Shown here: positions 47,836-55,484 of the stretch, piece after piece | How the letters are laid out: the number at the start of each line of letters is the position of its first letter | Position numbering within the stretch: position 1 is the first letter of the stretch | From: Halobacteriales archaeon YIM A00010 | Lineage (GTDB): Archaea; Halobacteriota; Halobacteria; Halobacteriales; Haloarculaceae | Length of the DNA: 64,000 bases | Direction of reading: 5' to 3' | NCBI GenBank assembly: GCA_025041175.1 | Contig: JAKCFJ010000001.1 | Coordinates: forward strand, 2,794,635-2,858,634 | The notes under the pieces: generated by a model | What the model was told of the DNA's origin: nothing | Databases searched by the model: none | Seen by the model: only the letters and a program-made list of their open reading frames with translations | Made by a program: the position numbers and the translations under genes

Positions 47836-48354
47836 ATGAGCGACAATCCACACGCACGGCTGAACACGACCCATGGAACCATCGAGTTCGAGTTGTTCGA
47901 GGAGCGTGCGCCCCGCACTGTCGAAAACTTCGTCGGTCTTGCCACCGGCGACAAGGAGTGGACCGATCCCGAAACCGACGAGACGCAACGAGGCGAGCCG
48001 TTGTACGAGGACGTGCTCGTTCACCGCGTCATCGAGGGGTTCATGATCCAGGGCGGCGACCCGACCGGCACCGGTCGCGGCGGCCCTGGCTACCAGTTCG
48101 ACGACGAGTTCCACGAGGAACTGTCCCACGACGGGCCGGGCACCGTGTCGATGGCTAACTCCGGGCCGGACACCAACGGCTCGCAGTTTTTCATCACACT
48201 CGACGCCCAGCCCCACCTCGACGGCAAACACTCCGTGTTCGGTGAGGTAACTGACGGACTGGACGTCGTCCACGAGATCGGCTCGGTCGAGACCGACGGA
48301 CGCGACCGTCCGGTCGAGGACGTGGTGATCGAATCCGTCACGATCCACCGATAA
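47836..48354 (+). CDS. Peptidyl-prolyl cis-trans isomerase, cyclophilin type
   Basis: 172 residues with a single cyclophilin domain. HRVIEGFMIQGGDPTGTGRGGPGYQFDDEF, GTVSMANSGPDTNGSQFFITLDAQPHLDGKHSVFGEV are diagnostic (catalytic Arg in HRV, then FMIQGGD). It catalyses proline isomerisation in folding proteins in the cytoplasm. The start MSDNPHARLNTTHGTIEFEL is preferred over a 20-codon extension that lacks conservation. Confidence 0.95.
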   Translation: MSDNPHARLNTTHGTIEFELFEERAPRTVENFVGLATGDKEWTDPETDETQRGEPLYEDVLVHRVIEGFMIQGGDPTGTGRGGPGYQFDDEFHEELSHDGPGTVSMANSGPDTNGSQFFITLDAQPHLDGKHSVFGEVTDGLDVVHEIGSVETDGRDRPVEDVVIESVTIHR

Positions 48355-48521
48355 CAAACGGTTCAGCCACCGTCGGAGCGTACCGGTAGAGGCTCCCCGA
48401 AGGGGGTGTATGGCGAGGGCGTGGGCACCACCGGAGGACGTACACACTCCACTGCACAGCCGTATTGGGACCGATCTGTTTTCTGCCAAACCGTTTTGAG
48501 GTCCTTCGTATAACTGATGTT

Positions 48522-49832
48522 ATGGGCCACGAGTTCAGCCTCGGAGAGACGGTTTCGATGATGGTCGGCGGGATCGTCGGCGGAGGAATCTACGCTGCCC
48601 TCGGTGTCGTCGTGTCGGTTGCTGGTCCCGCGGCGTGGATGGCCTACCTGTTTGCCGGTCTCATTGCTCTTTGTGCGGGGTACTCCTACATCCATTTGAA
48701 CAAAAATTCCGACGATAACGGTGCTTCGGTCACGTTCATCGAATCCTACTGGGGGAATACAACTGTGGCCGGAATGGTTGGGTGGACCCTTCTGATCGGC
48801 TACATCGGCACGATGGCGATGTACGGCTACGCGTTCGGTGCGTTCAGTCAGCACATGCTCCCGATAGAGCGCGTCATGGGGGTACCGCTCCGGCCTGTGC
48901 TCTCGACGCTCGTCATTCTGGCGTTCATGGCGTTGAACGTCCTTGGTGTGCGGGAAACGGGAATCGCCGAGGACGTACTCGTCGCGTTGAAGGTGGCGAT
49001 CATTCTCGTCTTCGGCTTTTGGGGCGTCTGGTTCGCTGCCCAGCAACAGTCGCTCGCCTTGGGAACCTCCAATATCGGGTTCAGTCCCTTGGTCGGCGCT
49101 GCCGTCACCTTCGTCTCCTACGAAGGGTGGCAACTGTTGTTTTACGATCAGGAAACCATCGAAAATCCCGACGAGACGCTCAGACGGGCCACGTACGTCG
49201 CGTTGCCGGTGGCGCTCCTCATCTACCTGCTGGTCGCGATCGCAACGACGAATCTCCTCCCCCAGCAGGTCGTGAAACAGCACGCCGACGTTGCGTTGAT
49301 GATCGCCGCCGGCAAGTTCATGCCGCCGATCGGGGTGACCCTCGTCGGTCTCTCTGCTCTCTTTTCGACGGGGAGCGCGATCAATGCGACGCTCTTCAGC
49401 AGCGCGCTCTACGCGAAGAATATGTTGACTGACGGGCTGTTACCCGATCAGTTCGGTGATGCGGACAAGAGTGGTGCCCCGACGCGGACGGTGCTCATTA
49501 TCGGCGTCCTCACGGTTCTCTTCACCGTGTACGGAAGTCTCGAAGGTATCACCTCCTTCGCCTCGCTTTCGTTTATCGTCGTGTTCGGAGCAATGAACTT
49601 TCTTGCGATCCAAGAGCGCGGTTCCCTCGACGCCAACCCGTACGTTCCGGCGGTTGGATTCGCTGGCTCGCTCCTCTTTCTCCCCTTGATGGTGTACTAT
49701 CTGTACACGCAGGAGCCAGCGGTGTTCAACGCGGTCGCACTCCTCTCACTCGCCGTAATCGGCGTGGAACTCCTTTACTTCGAGCGAGAATCGATCGAGG
49801 ATGGGCTACGAACTGCGAAGAAGAAGCTGTGA
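48522..49832 (+). CDS. APC-family amino acid permease
   Basis: 436 residues with about 12 helices. The first helix contains GGIVGGGIYAALGVVVSVAGPAAW, the unwound substrate-binding segment of the APC fold (GxxxGxGIY). ETIENPDETLRRATYVALPV is typical of the loop before helix 7 in amino-acid/cationic permeases. It probably imports an amino acid or polyamine by proton or sodium coupling. A CTTCGTATAACTG TATA-like stretch lies about 15 bp upstream; starts further upstream lack protein character. Confidence 0.92.
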   Translation: MGHEFSLGETVSMMVGGIVGGGIYAALGVVVSVAGPAAWMAYLFAGLIALCAGYSYIHLNKNSDDNGASVTFIESYWGNTTVAGMVGWTLLIGYIGTMAMYGYAFGAFSQHMLPIERVMGVPLRPVLSTLVILAFMALNVLGVRETGIAEDVLVALKVAIILVFGFWGVWFAAQQQSLALGTSNIGFSPLVGAAVTFVSYEGWQLLFYDQETIENPDETLRRATYVALPVALLIYLLVAIATTNLLPQQVVKQHADVALMIAAGKFMPPIGVTLVGLSALFSTGSAINATLFSSALYAKNMLTDGLLPDQFGDADKSGAPTRTVLIIGVLTVLFTVYGSLEGITSFASLSFIVVFGAMNFLAIQERGSLDANPYVPAVGFAGSLLFLPLMVYYLYTQEPAVFNAVALLSLAVIGVELLYFERESIEDGLRTAKKKL

Positions 49833-49869
49833 GATCGATGCGCTGTACGCTTACCGAAGCTCCGAACCG

Positions 49870-51213
49870 CTAACCGCGGTCGATCCGGCTGGGCCACGCA
49901 CCACAGTTCCGTGCGTTCAGCCGGTCGTCGGTCATCACTATCCACCGTACTTCGTTCCAACTCAATCGGTAATGACACACATCTGGTTCTATCTGTTCCC
50001 AATAGATGGTGTGTATCGATGGGGGATCTCCATCTGCCGGCGTGAGTGGGAGATCTTTGTCCGGGTTAGCGTCCTCCTCCATCGTCTGCAGCGTCGATAC
50101 CGGAAACGGTGACCTGACGTTCCAAACCAGGCCGGAGAGGACGAGCAGTCCAAGGACAATGATGACGGCGACGATTGCCCACGGCCTGGGGTTTGACGGC
50201 GCTGTCCACACAACGATCACGCGTTCAGCAGCGATGGCCACGCCGAGGGCGACGAAAACAAGCCAGAGAAACGCGTCGGTCGCGCCGTCCATGTCGACGA
50301 ACAACACCTGAAAGCCGAGCAGCAACCCTCCCGCCGGAATCCACCACAGCTCCCGTAGCTCCCGGGCCGCGGCGTACGTCCAGCCGTAGAACGCCACCGG
50401 AAGGAGCACCGCTCCGTAGCCAAATACCAGCAGTGTCGAGTAGATGTGCTCGGTCAGGGTGTACGGTGAGCCGGCGATCAGTGGCGCAAGCACTGTCTCC
50501 ACAATCATTGGAATGAACGCGCCCACAGCCGCGAACACGAGACCGATACTTCCGGCGACGGCGCCGCTACCGGCAACCGCCGCGAGCGCACCGTTCCGTC
50601 CGATTCGCTGGTACGCTATCCCAACGATCAGCAGTACGAAGGCGACTCCTGCCTGCCAGGAACCGGCGCTCAGCGCCCCAACGGCTCCGGCGAGAAACGG
50701 CCGATCGCGGAGGGCCAATGCGAGCGCAAGAACACCGAAAAACAGCGCGTAAAACTGTGCCCGGACACCAAGCAGCGGGGAGACAAAGAGTTCGGGGACA
50801 ACGAGCATCACGAAGCCGGCGGCGACCGCCGCCACATCTTCTCCGGTCACGAGATACGCCACCCACCCCACGAGCAAAATGCTCGATGCGGCGATAAACA
50901 CCGTGAGCGCCACGCTCAATCTGTGTAAGAGGAGCATATCTCCTCCGGAGAGGGCGGCTAGAGCTGCCGTAATTGCGAACGGGACAGGCGGGTTCACGTC
51001 CCAGACATCGACGTACGGCACGCCACCCTGGAGAACGTACCAACCTGTGTGTTGGAAGAACAGTGGATCGATCCTCCCTGTCTGTCGAATCGCAGGTGAG
51101 GGCCACTCGGTGAGATGGAACGCCACGAAGCCGATGGTGAACAGGGCAGCGACGATCGGGCCGAGAACAGCGATCCAACTACAGCGAACCTCGGTACGCA
51201 AACGGATGGACAT
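49870..51213 (-). CDS. GT-C type membrane glycosyltransferase (DolP-mannose mannosyltransferase-like)
   Basis: 447 residues with around 11 membrane helices. The first extracellular loop reads HTGWYVLQGGVPYVDVWDVNPPVPF, with acidic residues in the YxDxWDxxPP arrangement found in GT39/GT-C enzymes that take sugars from dolichyl phosphates. The end (HTIYWEQIEPDVCHYRLSW onward) is a soluble extracellular tail. By analogy it would add a hexose to surface glycans. The start, MSIRLRTEVRCSW, is basic, then a helix. Substrates are unproven. Confidence 0.75.
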   Translation of the reverse strand: MSIRLRTEVRCSWIAVLGPIVAALFTIGFVAFHLTEWPSPAIRQTGRIDPLFFQHTGWYVLQGGVPYVDVWDVNPPVPFAITAALAALSGGDMLLLHRLSVALTVFIAASSILLVGWVAYLVTGEDVAAVAAGFVMLVVPELFVSPLLGVRAQFYALFFGVLALALALRDRPFLAGAVGALSAGSWQAGVAFVLLIVGIAYQRIGRNGALAAVAGSGAVAGSIGLVFAAVGAFIPMIVETVLAPLIAGSPYTLTEHIYSTLLVFGYGAVLLPVAFYGWTYAAARELRELWWIPAGGLLLGFQVLFVDMDGATDAFLWLVFVALGVAIAAERVIVVWTAPSNPRPWAIVAVIIVLGLLVLSGLVWNVRSPFPVSTLQTMEEDANPDKDLPLTPADGDPPSIHTIYWEQIEPDVCHYRLSWNEVRWIVMTDDRLNARNCGAWPSRIDRG

Positions 51214-51516
51214 TTTGCTTCTACTCGTTTTTGTAGTCCTTCACTATCCTTCTCCTCTATACGTACCATCTACGTTCGACACCCAAGCCTTCGAATGTGG
51301 ATCTGTCAGTTCGGTGTTTCTCCCGGCTATTTTCTCCCGCCCAGATTGTCAAGGTTATCGTTGCACCGAACTCTGTGCCGAGTGCTCTGGCTTTCGGCTA
51401 TCTCCTTGGTCCTGTGGCAGGGACTGTTTATGTATGTGTGTGGTGTGGCCATAATATGAAGAAATCACCAGGGCGGCCCTTTGAGCTTGGTTACGAACAT
51501 CGTGTAGGAGAGACCG
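51214..51516. other. Intergenic region upstream of the HEPN gene
   Basis: About 300 bp between divergent genes. The left part is pyrimidine-rich (CTTCACTATCCTTCTCC) and AT-rich; GTTTATGTATG lies about 85 bp before the HEPN start and is the only good TATA-like box. Small open frames here lack protein character. Confidence 0.4.
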
Positions 51517-51786
51517 ATGAGCAGTGAAACGTGGTTTGAGCAGGCCAGGCAGTACGTGCGCAATGCGGAGCAACTTCACGGTATGGACGATCACGAAGCG
51601 ACGGTCCAACTCGCACAGGCGGCTGAGTACGCCTTGAAAGGGCTTCAGATCGCTCGTGATGGGTCTCATCGCCCGGGACACGATCTGGTGGGTCACGCCT
51701 ATGAGGAGGATATCCCTGAGCGATTCCATTCCCTGCTTGCATACCTCGAACAGGCGTATTCGCGTCGGTATCCGGATGAGGAACGG

Positions 51787-51921
51787 TGTAAACAACCCCT
51801 CCCTACTCCCTCGGGCTGTCGTCTTCTCGCGGACTTCGTCCGCTCGAATGGTCCGAGGCGCGTAGCGCCTCGCTACCCTCGGTCCTTGAGGGAGAGGCTT
51901 TCAGCGTGGTCTCGTGCCTTC
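51787..51921 (-). ncRNA. Predicted omegaRNA (reRNA) scaffold region of TnpB
   Basis: TnpB nucleases use an RNA read from the 3' part of tnpB through the right end of the element and into the flanking DNA, which acts as guide. Here this strand carries two strong hairpins and ends GGGGTTGTTTACA. The guide would then start CCGTTCCTCATCCGGATACC, that is, the HEPN sequence itself. The 5' end of the RNA is unknown and probably lies inside tnpB. Confidence 0.5.
51829..51872. repeat. Two tri-loop hairpins in the right end of the TnpB element
   Basis: GCGGAC-TTC-GTCCGC (6-bp stem) and CGAGGCGC-GTA-GCGCCTCG (8-bp stem) are perfect palindromes with 3-nt loops, 10 bp apart, and lie in the zone between the tnpB stop and the element end. 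On the transcribed (minus) strand they would be stems of the omegaRNA scaffold just before its guide. A third, weaker stem, CCCTC..GAGGG, follows them. Confidence 0.6.
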
Positions 51922-52065
51922 TTAGCCAACCGAAACGTCGGCTGGCCCTTCGACAGTCAGCAACCCGCTGTTCAGGGGTATGTCTACGGATACCCCTCCA
52001 CCGGAGGACGTGTGCAACCGATGGAGTCTCTTTGCGTACTTCACTGCGATGTTCTTTGCGGCGTT

Positions 52066-52120
52066 CACGAGAGCGAAGCTCTCGTTAGCCAACCAAAACG
52101 CTTCGCGTTTTGGTGACGTT
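52066..52120. repeat. 51-bp double-hairpin insertion with 4-bp duplication inside tnpB
   Basis: ACGAGAGC-GAA-GCTCTCGT (8-bp stem) and CCAAAACGC-TTC-GCGTTTTGG (9-bp stem), joined by TTAGCCAA, are inserted between codons of HADYN and AAKN. CGTT occurs at both junctions, as a target duplication would. Both hairpins have 3-nt loops like those at the element ends. The joint TTAGCCAACCAAAACG is nearly the same as TTAGCCAACCGAAACG at the natural tnpB stop. Confidence 0.7.
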
Positions 52121-53233
52121 GTAGTCGGCGTGCACCTCGTACCCGCACTTCAGACAACAAAACTCGTCTTGGCCGTTCGAACACGGTCGGTTGTCGGGAT
52201 GGGTAAATCCACAGTCCGTCCGTGAACACTGACGACTCGTGTTCTTTGGGTTCACCTGCCGGACGCTGATACCACGGGCGACCGCTTTGTACGAGACGAA
52301 CTCGTACATCTTTCGGAACGCCCAACGATGGTGCCACGTCGCCCACGGCAGTCGGTCGCGGATTCCATCGAGGTTCTCGAACGCGATATGCGTGCAGTCG
52401 TTCGTGTCGGCTTCCTCCACGATCGTGTTCGCCGCTTCGTGCAGCATGATCGTGAACCGGCCTTTTTCTTTCCGACCGACCCGCTGCATATCGCGGTGCG
52501 CCCATCTGGTTCCGGTCTGCTGCATGGACGCGCGGCGTCGTTCGTACTCGCGTTGCCAGTGGGTGAATTCGTCGCCCGAAATGAACAGCCCCGTGGATGT
52601 GACTGCGAGGTTCGCCACGCCGAGATCGACACCGAGAACCGTCCCGTCCTCGGTCGTCGTATCGTTCGCGTGATCTTTGGCGGCGTCGCGCTCCGCGTCG
52701 GTGGCAAAGCGGCGAAAGCCGAGGTGGATGTAGTACGATCTGTCGCGTCGAGTCAGGGTACTCTCGGTGAGTTCCCACTCCTCTGACTCGATGAAACGGT
52801 GTTGGTAGCCGTTCTCGTCCTTTGGTAGGTCGAGCGGTATCCGAACGCGGTTCTCCACCGTGGAGAGGGATACCGTGCCGTCGTCGAACAGCGTCATGGT
52901 TCGGCTGTCGTAGGTCACGGTATCCGCCGTAAAGGTCGGTTTCGACGTTTTCCGACCCTTTTCTTTGTGTTCGTGACAGCCGGTGATCGCTTCGGCGGCT
53001 TGGTGGGTGGCGAGAATAGTGTGCTGGCTGGTGAGGTTCGTCTCCTCTCGAATCGTGTCGTACGCCAGCGGTTGCACGTCGGATTTGGACTTCTTGGTTG
53101 GCCACGCCATGTCCGTAGCGATCTGACACCCCTCTTTGTACTCTTCGATGGTGGCGTCGATGAGCGCAGCGGCGTCCTCGGAGGGAAGGGCGCGCGTAAT
53201 TACCGTGCGACGGATGTACTCGTCTCGTGCCAC
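52085..53233 (-). CDS. tnpB: RNA-guided endonuclease TnpB, C-terminally truncated
   Basis: 382 residues from a GTG start. The RuvC-like nuclease residues are all present: Asp in VLGVDLGVANLAV, Glu in IAFENLDGIRDRL and the final Asp in EVHADYN. The zinc-finger cysteines in CSRTDCGFTHPD and FCCLKCGYEV are kept. The last ten residues, VTKTRSVLVG, come from an inserted hairpin sequence, replacing about 50 normal C-terminal residues. TnpB cleaves DNA next to a short motif under guidance of omegaRNA. Since the catalytic triad survives, the shortened protein could still act, but this is uncertain. Confidence 0.85.
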   Translation of the reverse strand: MARDEYIRRTVITRALPSEDAAALIDATIEEYKEGCQIATDMAWPTKKSKSDVQPLAYDTIREETNLTSQHTILATHQAAEAITGCHEHKEKGRKTSKPTFTADTVTYDSRTMTLFDDGTVSLSTVENRVRIPLDLPKDENGYQHRFIESEEWELTESTLTRRDRSYYIHLGFRRFATDAERDAAKDHANDTTTEDGTVLGVDLGVANLAVTSTGLFISGDEFTHWQREYERRRASMQQTGTRWAHRDMQRVGRKEKGRFTIMLHEAANTIVEEADTNDCTHIAFENLDGIRDRLPWATWHHRWAFRKMYEFVSYKAVARGISVRQVNPKNTSRQCSRTDCGFTHPDNRPCSNGQDEFCCLKCGYEVHADYNVTKTRSVLVG

Positions 53234-53260
53234 CGTATATATTCAATGTATAGGATCGAG

Positions 53261-53270
53261 TATAAATACT
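53261..53270 (-). promoter_or_regulatory. TATA box of tnpB
   Basis: AGTATTTATA on the minus strand lies 28-37 bp upstream of the GTG start, within the left end of the element. Confidence 0.45.
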
Positions 53271-53349
53271 ACGGTGTGGTCCAGACGTCCCGCTTCGCAA
53301 CGCGCTCCTCCCCTCCCTACTCGCTCCCGCCCGTTGGTTGGTCGTGGTC

Positions 53350-53414
53350 CGAGAGAGCGAGCTCTCTCGTCATCACGAAAGACCTCCGGTCTTTCGAACG
53401 ACTCCCTGAGGGAG
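53350..53414. repeat. Three short-loop hairpins in the left end of the TnpB element
   Basis: In order: CGAGAGAGC-GA-GCTCTCTCG (9-bp stem), CGAAAGACC-TCC-GGTCTTTCG (9-bp stem) and CTCCC-TGA-GGGAG (5-bp stem), all perfect. IS200/IS605 ends normally hold one imperfect subterminal hairpin recognised by TnpA, so this series is unusual. Confidence 0.65.
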
Positions 53415-53508
53415 GGGACTCCGCGCTACCGCACAGTTGAAGTCCTTAGCGTCCCTGTGAAGAAACGAGAAGTAGAACAGTTCATCGATTGGGTAATAGA
53501 GACAGATC

Positions 53509-53841
53509 ATGACTGAGACAGACGTTCCCGCCCGAGCTGGTACAGCCGCGCGTGCGATCGCTGCTGCACACGACATCACGCTCGAACAGGTCATCGTCTA
53601 CGGATCCTATGCACAGAAAGAGGCAACAGAGAGGAGCGACATCGACATCGTGCTGGTGAGTCCGGATTGGGAGGGCATCAATTACTATACGCGCCCCGAG
53701 GCGTTCTTGCTTGACTGGCCCCGCGAGGACCTTCCCACACCAGACATCATTCCGCTCACGCCCGAGAAGTTCGACCGCCGTGCACACTCCGATACCGATA
53801 TTGTTCGGACGGCCGTCGAAACCGGTGTATCAGCCAGATAA
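53509..53841 (+). CDS. MNT-type nucleotidyltransferase antitoxin
   Basis: 110 residues. The minimal nucleotidyltransferase motif GSYAQKEATERSDIDIVLVS (GSx11DxD) is intact and the third acid lies in PTPDIIPLTPEKFDRR. MNT partners of HEPN toxins add AMP groups to a tyrosine of the toxin and silence it. Its start lies inside the end of the HEPN gene, 8 bp overlap, which is the normal coupling. The insertion upstream separates it from the HEPN promoter, so its expression now depends on element-borne or internal transcription. Confidence 0.88.
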   Translation: MTETDVPARAGTAARAIAAAHDITLEQVIVYGSYAQKEATERSDIDIVLVSPDWEGINYYTRPEAFLLDWPREDLPTPDIIPLTPEKFDRRAHSDTDIVRTAVETGVSAR

Positions 53842-53843
53842 TA

Positions 53844-55484
53844 TCAATCAAACCGCGTGTTCGATCGTTCGAAGCTCCGGGCCAGGGTTGCCTCGTCGAT
53901 CGAGAGTACCGTAGGCCGGCCGTGGGGGCAGGCGTAGGGCTGTTCACACGCGCCGAGCCGCTCGATGAGGGTGGCAGCCTCCTCGGTAGACAGCGTATCG
54001 CCCGCCCGGAAGGAGGGGTGACAGGCGAGGTCGGCGAGCAGCGAATCGCGCGGGTCGTCGGGCTCCTCGCCGGCGAGAAACGCATCGAGCACGTCGTGGA
54101 CCGCACCGCCGTCGGCGACCCGACCGAGGGGGGCGGGCAGCCCGGTCATCCGGTAGGTGGTGTTCCCGAACGGTTCGATACGAAAGCCGAGCGATTCGAT
54201 GGTTTCGTGGTGTTCCTCGACCGTTGTGGCTTCGGCGGGAGTCAGCGAAAGCGTTTGTGGCGGATCGAGCGCGACCGATTCGATCGCGTCGGCCGCCCGT
54301 TCTTGCAGTCGCTCGTAGATGATCCGCTCGTGGGCCGCGTGCTGATCGAGGACGAGCAGGTCGCCGCCGTCCTCACAGAGCAGATATAGCTCGTGGAACT
54401 GCCCGATAACGGAAACGTCGTCGAACGCCGCGCTCCCGGTGTCGATCGAGTCCTCGTCGAAGGAAAACTCGCCACTGCGAGAGAGATCCGTTCCCGAAAG
54501 CACCTCCGAAACCGCGCGCTCGACGGCGGCCGTCACGTGCTCCTCGTCGGTGAACCGGACGGATTCCTTGGCGGGGTGGACGTTCACATCGACGGTTCCG
54601 GGCGGAAGAGTCACCGAGACGACGGCGATCGGATACCGGTCGGAGGGCAGGAGGCTGCCGTACCCCGCGACAGCTGCGTTCCGGATCGTCGCATCGGTGA
54701 CCGACCGTCCGTTGACGGCCGTGTACACGTGTTCCGGCTTCGATCGCGTCACGGCCGGATAGGCGAGCAGCCCCTCGACGCGGACCGCGTCCCCGTTCGG
54801 TTCGAATTCGAACTCGGTGCTCTGTCCGGCGACCGAGCGGTCGTACACGGAGAGCACGGCGTCCGTTCGTCCGGTTCCCGGCGTGGAGAGCACCGTGTTC
54901 CCGTTGTGAACCAGACGAACGCGGACGGCCGGCTGGCAGAGCGCGTACCGCGAGACGGCCCGGCTGACGCGAGTGAACTCCTGTGCGCGCGAGCCGAGCG
55001 ACGCCCGCCGCGCGGGAAGCCGCGAGAAGAGGTCGGTCGCTTCGACCGTGGTGCCGGCCCCGCGTCCGGCCGGTTCGACCGTTTTTTCGCCGTTATCGAC
55101 AGTGACGCGCGTCCCACCGACGGCGTCGGACGGCTTTGTCGTCAGTTCGAGGCGGGCGACGGCGGCGATGCTCGGGAGCGCTTCACCGCGAAATCCGAGC
55201 GTCTCGACGCGGTCGACGTCCGACGCGTCCTCGATCTTGCTCGTCGTGTGGCGCTCGACGGCGAGCGCGGCGTCCGCTTCGTCCATGCCGTGGCCGTCGT
55301 CGCTCACGCGGATCCGATCGAGTCCGCCGTTCTCGACGGTGACCGAGACCCGCGTCGCACCCGCATCGAGCGCGTTCTCGACGAGTTCGGTCACCACGTC
55401 CGCCGGGCGCGTGATCACTTCTCCCGCCGCAATGCGTTCGATCGTGGTCGTGTCGAGCTTGCTGACGTTATTGTTGTCGGTCAT
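53844..55484 (-). CDS. mutL: DNA mismatch repair protein MutL
   Basis: 546 residues. The GHKL ATPase has [27 protein letters not shown] and [15 protein letters not shown]. The C-terminal region carries [15 protein letters not shown], the DQHAx2Ex4E endonuclease metal motif, and [11 protein letters not shown], so this MutL should nick DNA itself, as in species without MutH. The start overlaps the end of mutS by 17 bp. It follows the MNT gene convergently with 2 bp between stops. Confidence 0.95.
   Translation of the reverse strand: MTDNNNVSKLDTTTIERIAAGEVITRPADVVTELVENALDAGATRVSVTVENGGLDRIRVSDDGHGMDEADAALAVERHTTSKIEDASDVDRVETLGFRGEALPSIAAVARLELTTKPSDAVGGTRVTVDNGEKTVEPAGRGAGTTVEATDLFSRLPARRASLGSRAQEFTRVSRAVSRYALCQPAVRVRLVHNGNTVLSTPGTGRTDAVLSVYDRSVAGQSTEFEFEPNGDAVRVEGLLAYPAVTRSKPEHVYTAVNGRSVTDATIRNAAVAGYGSLLPSDRYPIAVVSVTLPPGTVDVNVHPAKESVRFTDEEHVTAAVERAVSEVLSGTDLSRSGEFSFDEDSIDTGSAAFDDVSVIGQFHELYLLCEDGGDLLVLDQHAAHERIIYERLQERAADAIESVALDPPQTLSLTPAEATTVEEHHETIESLGFRIEPFGNTTYRMTGLPAPLGRVADGGAVHDVLDAFLAGEEPDDPRDSLLADLACHPSFRAGDTLSTEEAATLIERLGACEQPYACPHGRPTVLSIDEATLARSFERSNTRFD

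Larger units (their letters stand above)
51922..53233 (-). pseudogene. tnpB: Ancestral tnpB reading frame (about 430 codons) broken near its end
   Basis: After HADYN the natural continuation NAAKNIAVKYAKRLHRLHTS, then GGGVSVDIPLNSGLLTVEGP and ADVSVG with a stop, is found in the DNA, but only beyond a 55-bp insertion (51 bp plus a 4-bp duplication) that shifts the frame. The restored C-terminus matches the usual end of haloarchaeal TnpB. So the gene was recently intact. Confidence 0.75.
51787..53435 (-). mobile_element. IS200/IS605-type (IS1341-like) element with tnpB only
   Basis: About 1.65 kb, inserted in the HEPN gene. The boundaries are set by requiring the interrupted protein to read through in frame, so they may be off by a base or two. 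There is no tnpA and no target duplication, as expected of this type of transposition. The tnpB gene reads leftward, so the left end is at the higher coordinate. Short direct matches, CCCCTCCCTACTC, occur near both ends. Perfect hairpins with 2-3-nt loops crowd both ends. Confidence 0.8.
51517..53516 (+). pseudogene. HEPN-domain toxin gene, split by an IS200/IS605-type insertion
   Basis: The first 90 codons (ending RRYPDEER) give a HEPN domain: MSSETWFEQARQYVRNAEQ, then ATVQLAQAAEYALKGLQIAR and GHDLVGHAYEEDIPERFHSLLAYLEQA. The last 26 codons (VEVLSVPVKKREVEQFIDWV then IETDHD) lie beyond the insertion and overlap the MNT gene by 8 bp. Removing the element joins the two in frame, giving 116 residues, the normal size. 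HEPN proteins paired with MNT are RNases acting as toxins. As it stands, the first part would be read into the element and end in foreign sequence. Confidence 0.85.

Noticed and set aside
46612..48489. 625-codon minus-strand frame across the TrpD-like and cyclophilin genes
   Set aside because: Both sense genes have unmistakable motifs; the antisense frame has none.
51297..51527. 76-codon frame just upstream of the HEPN gene
   Set aside because: It crosses the likely HEPN promoter and has no recognisable domain.
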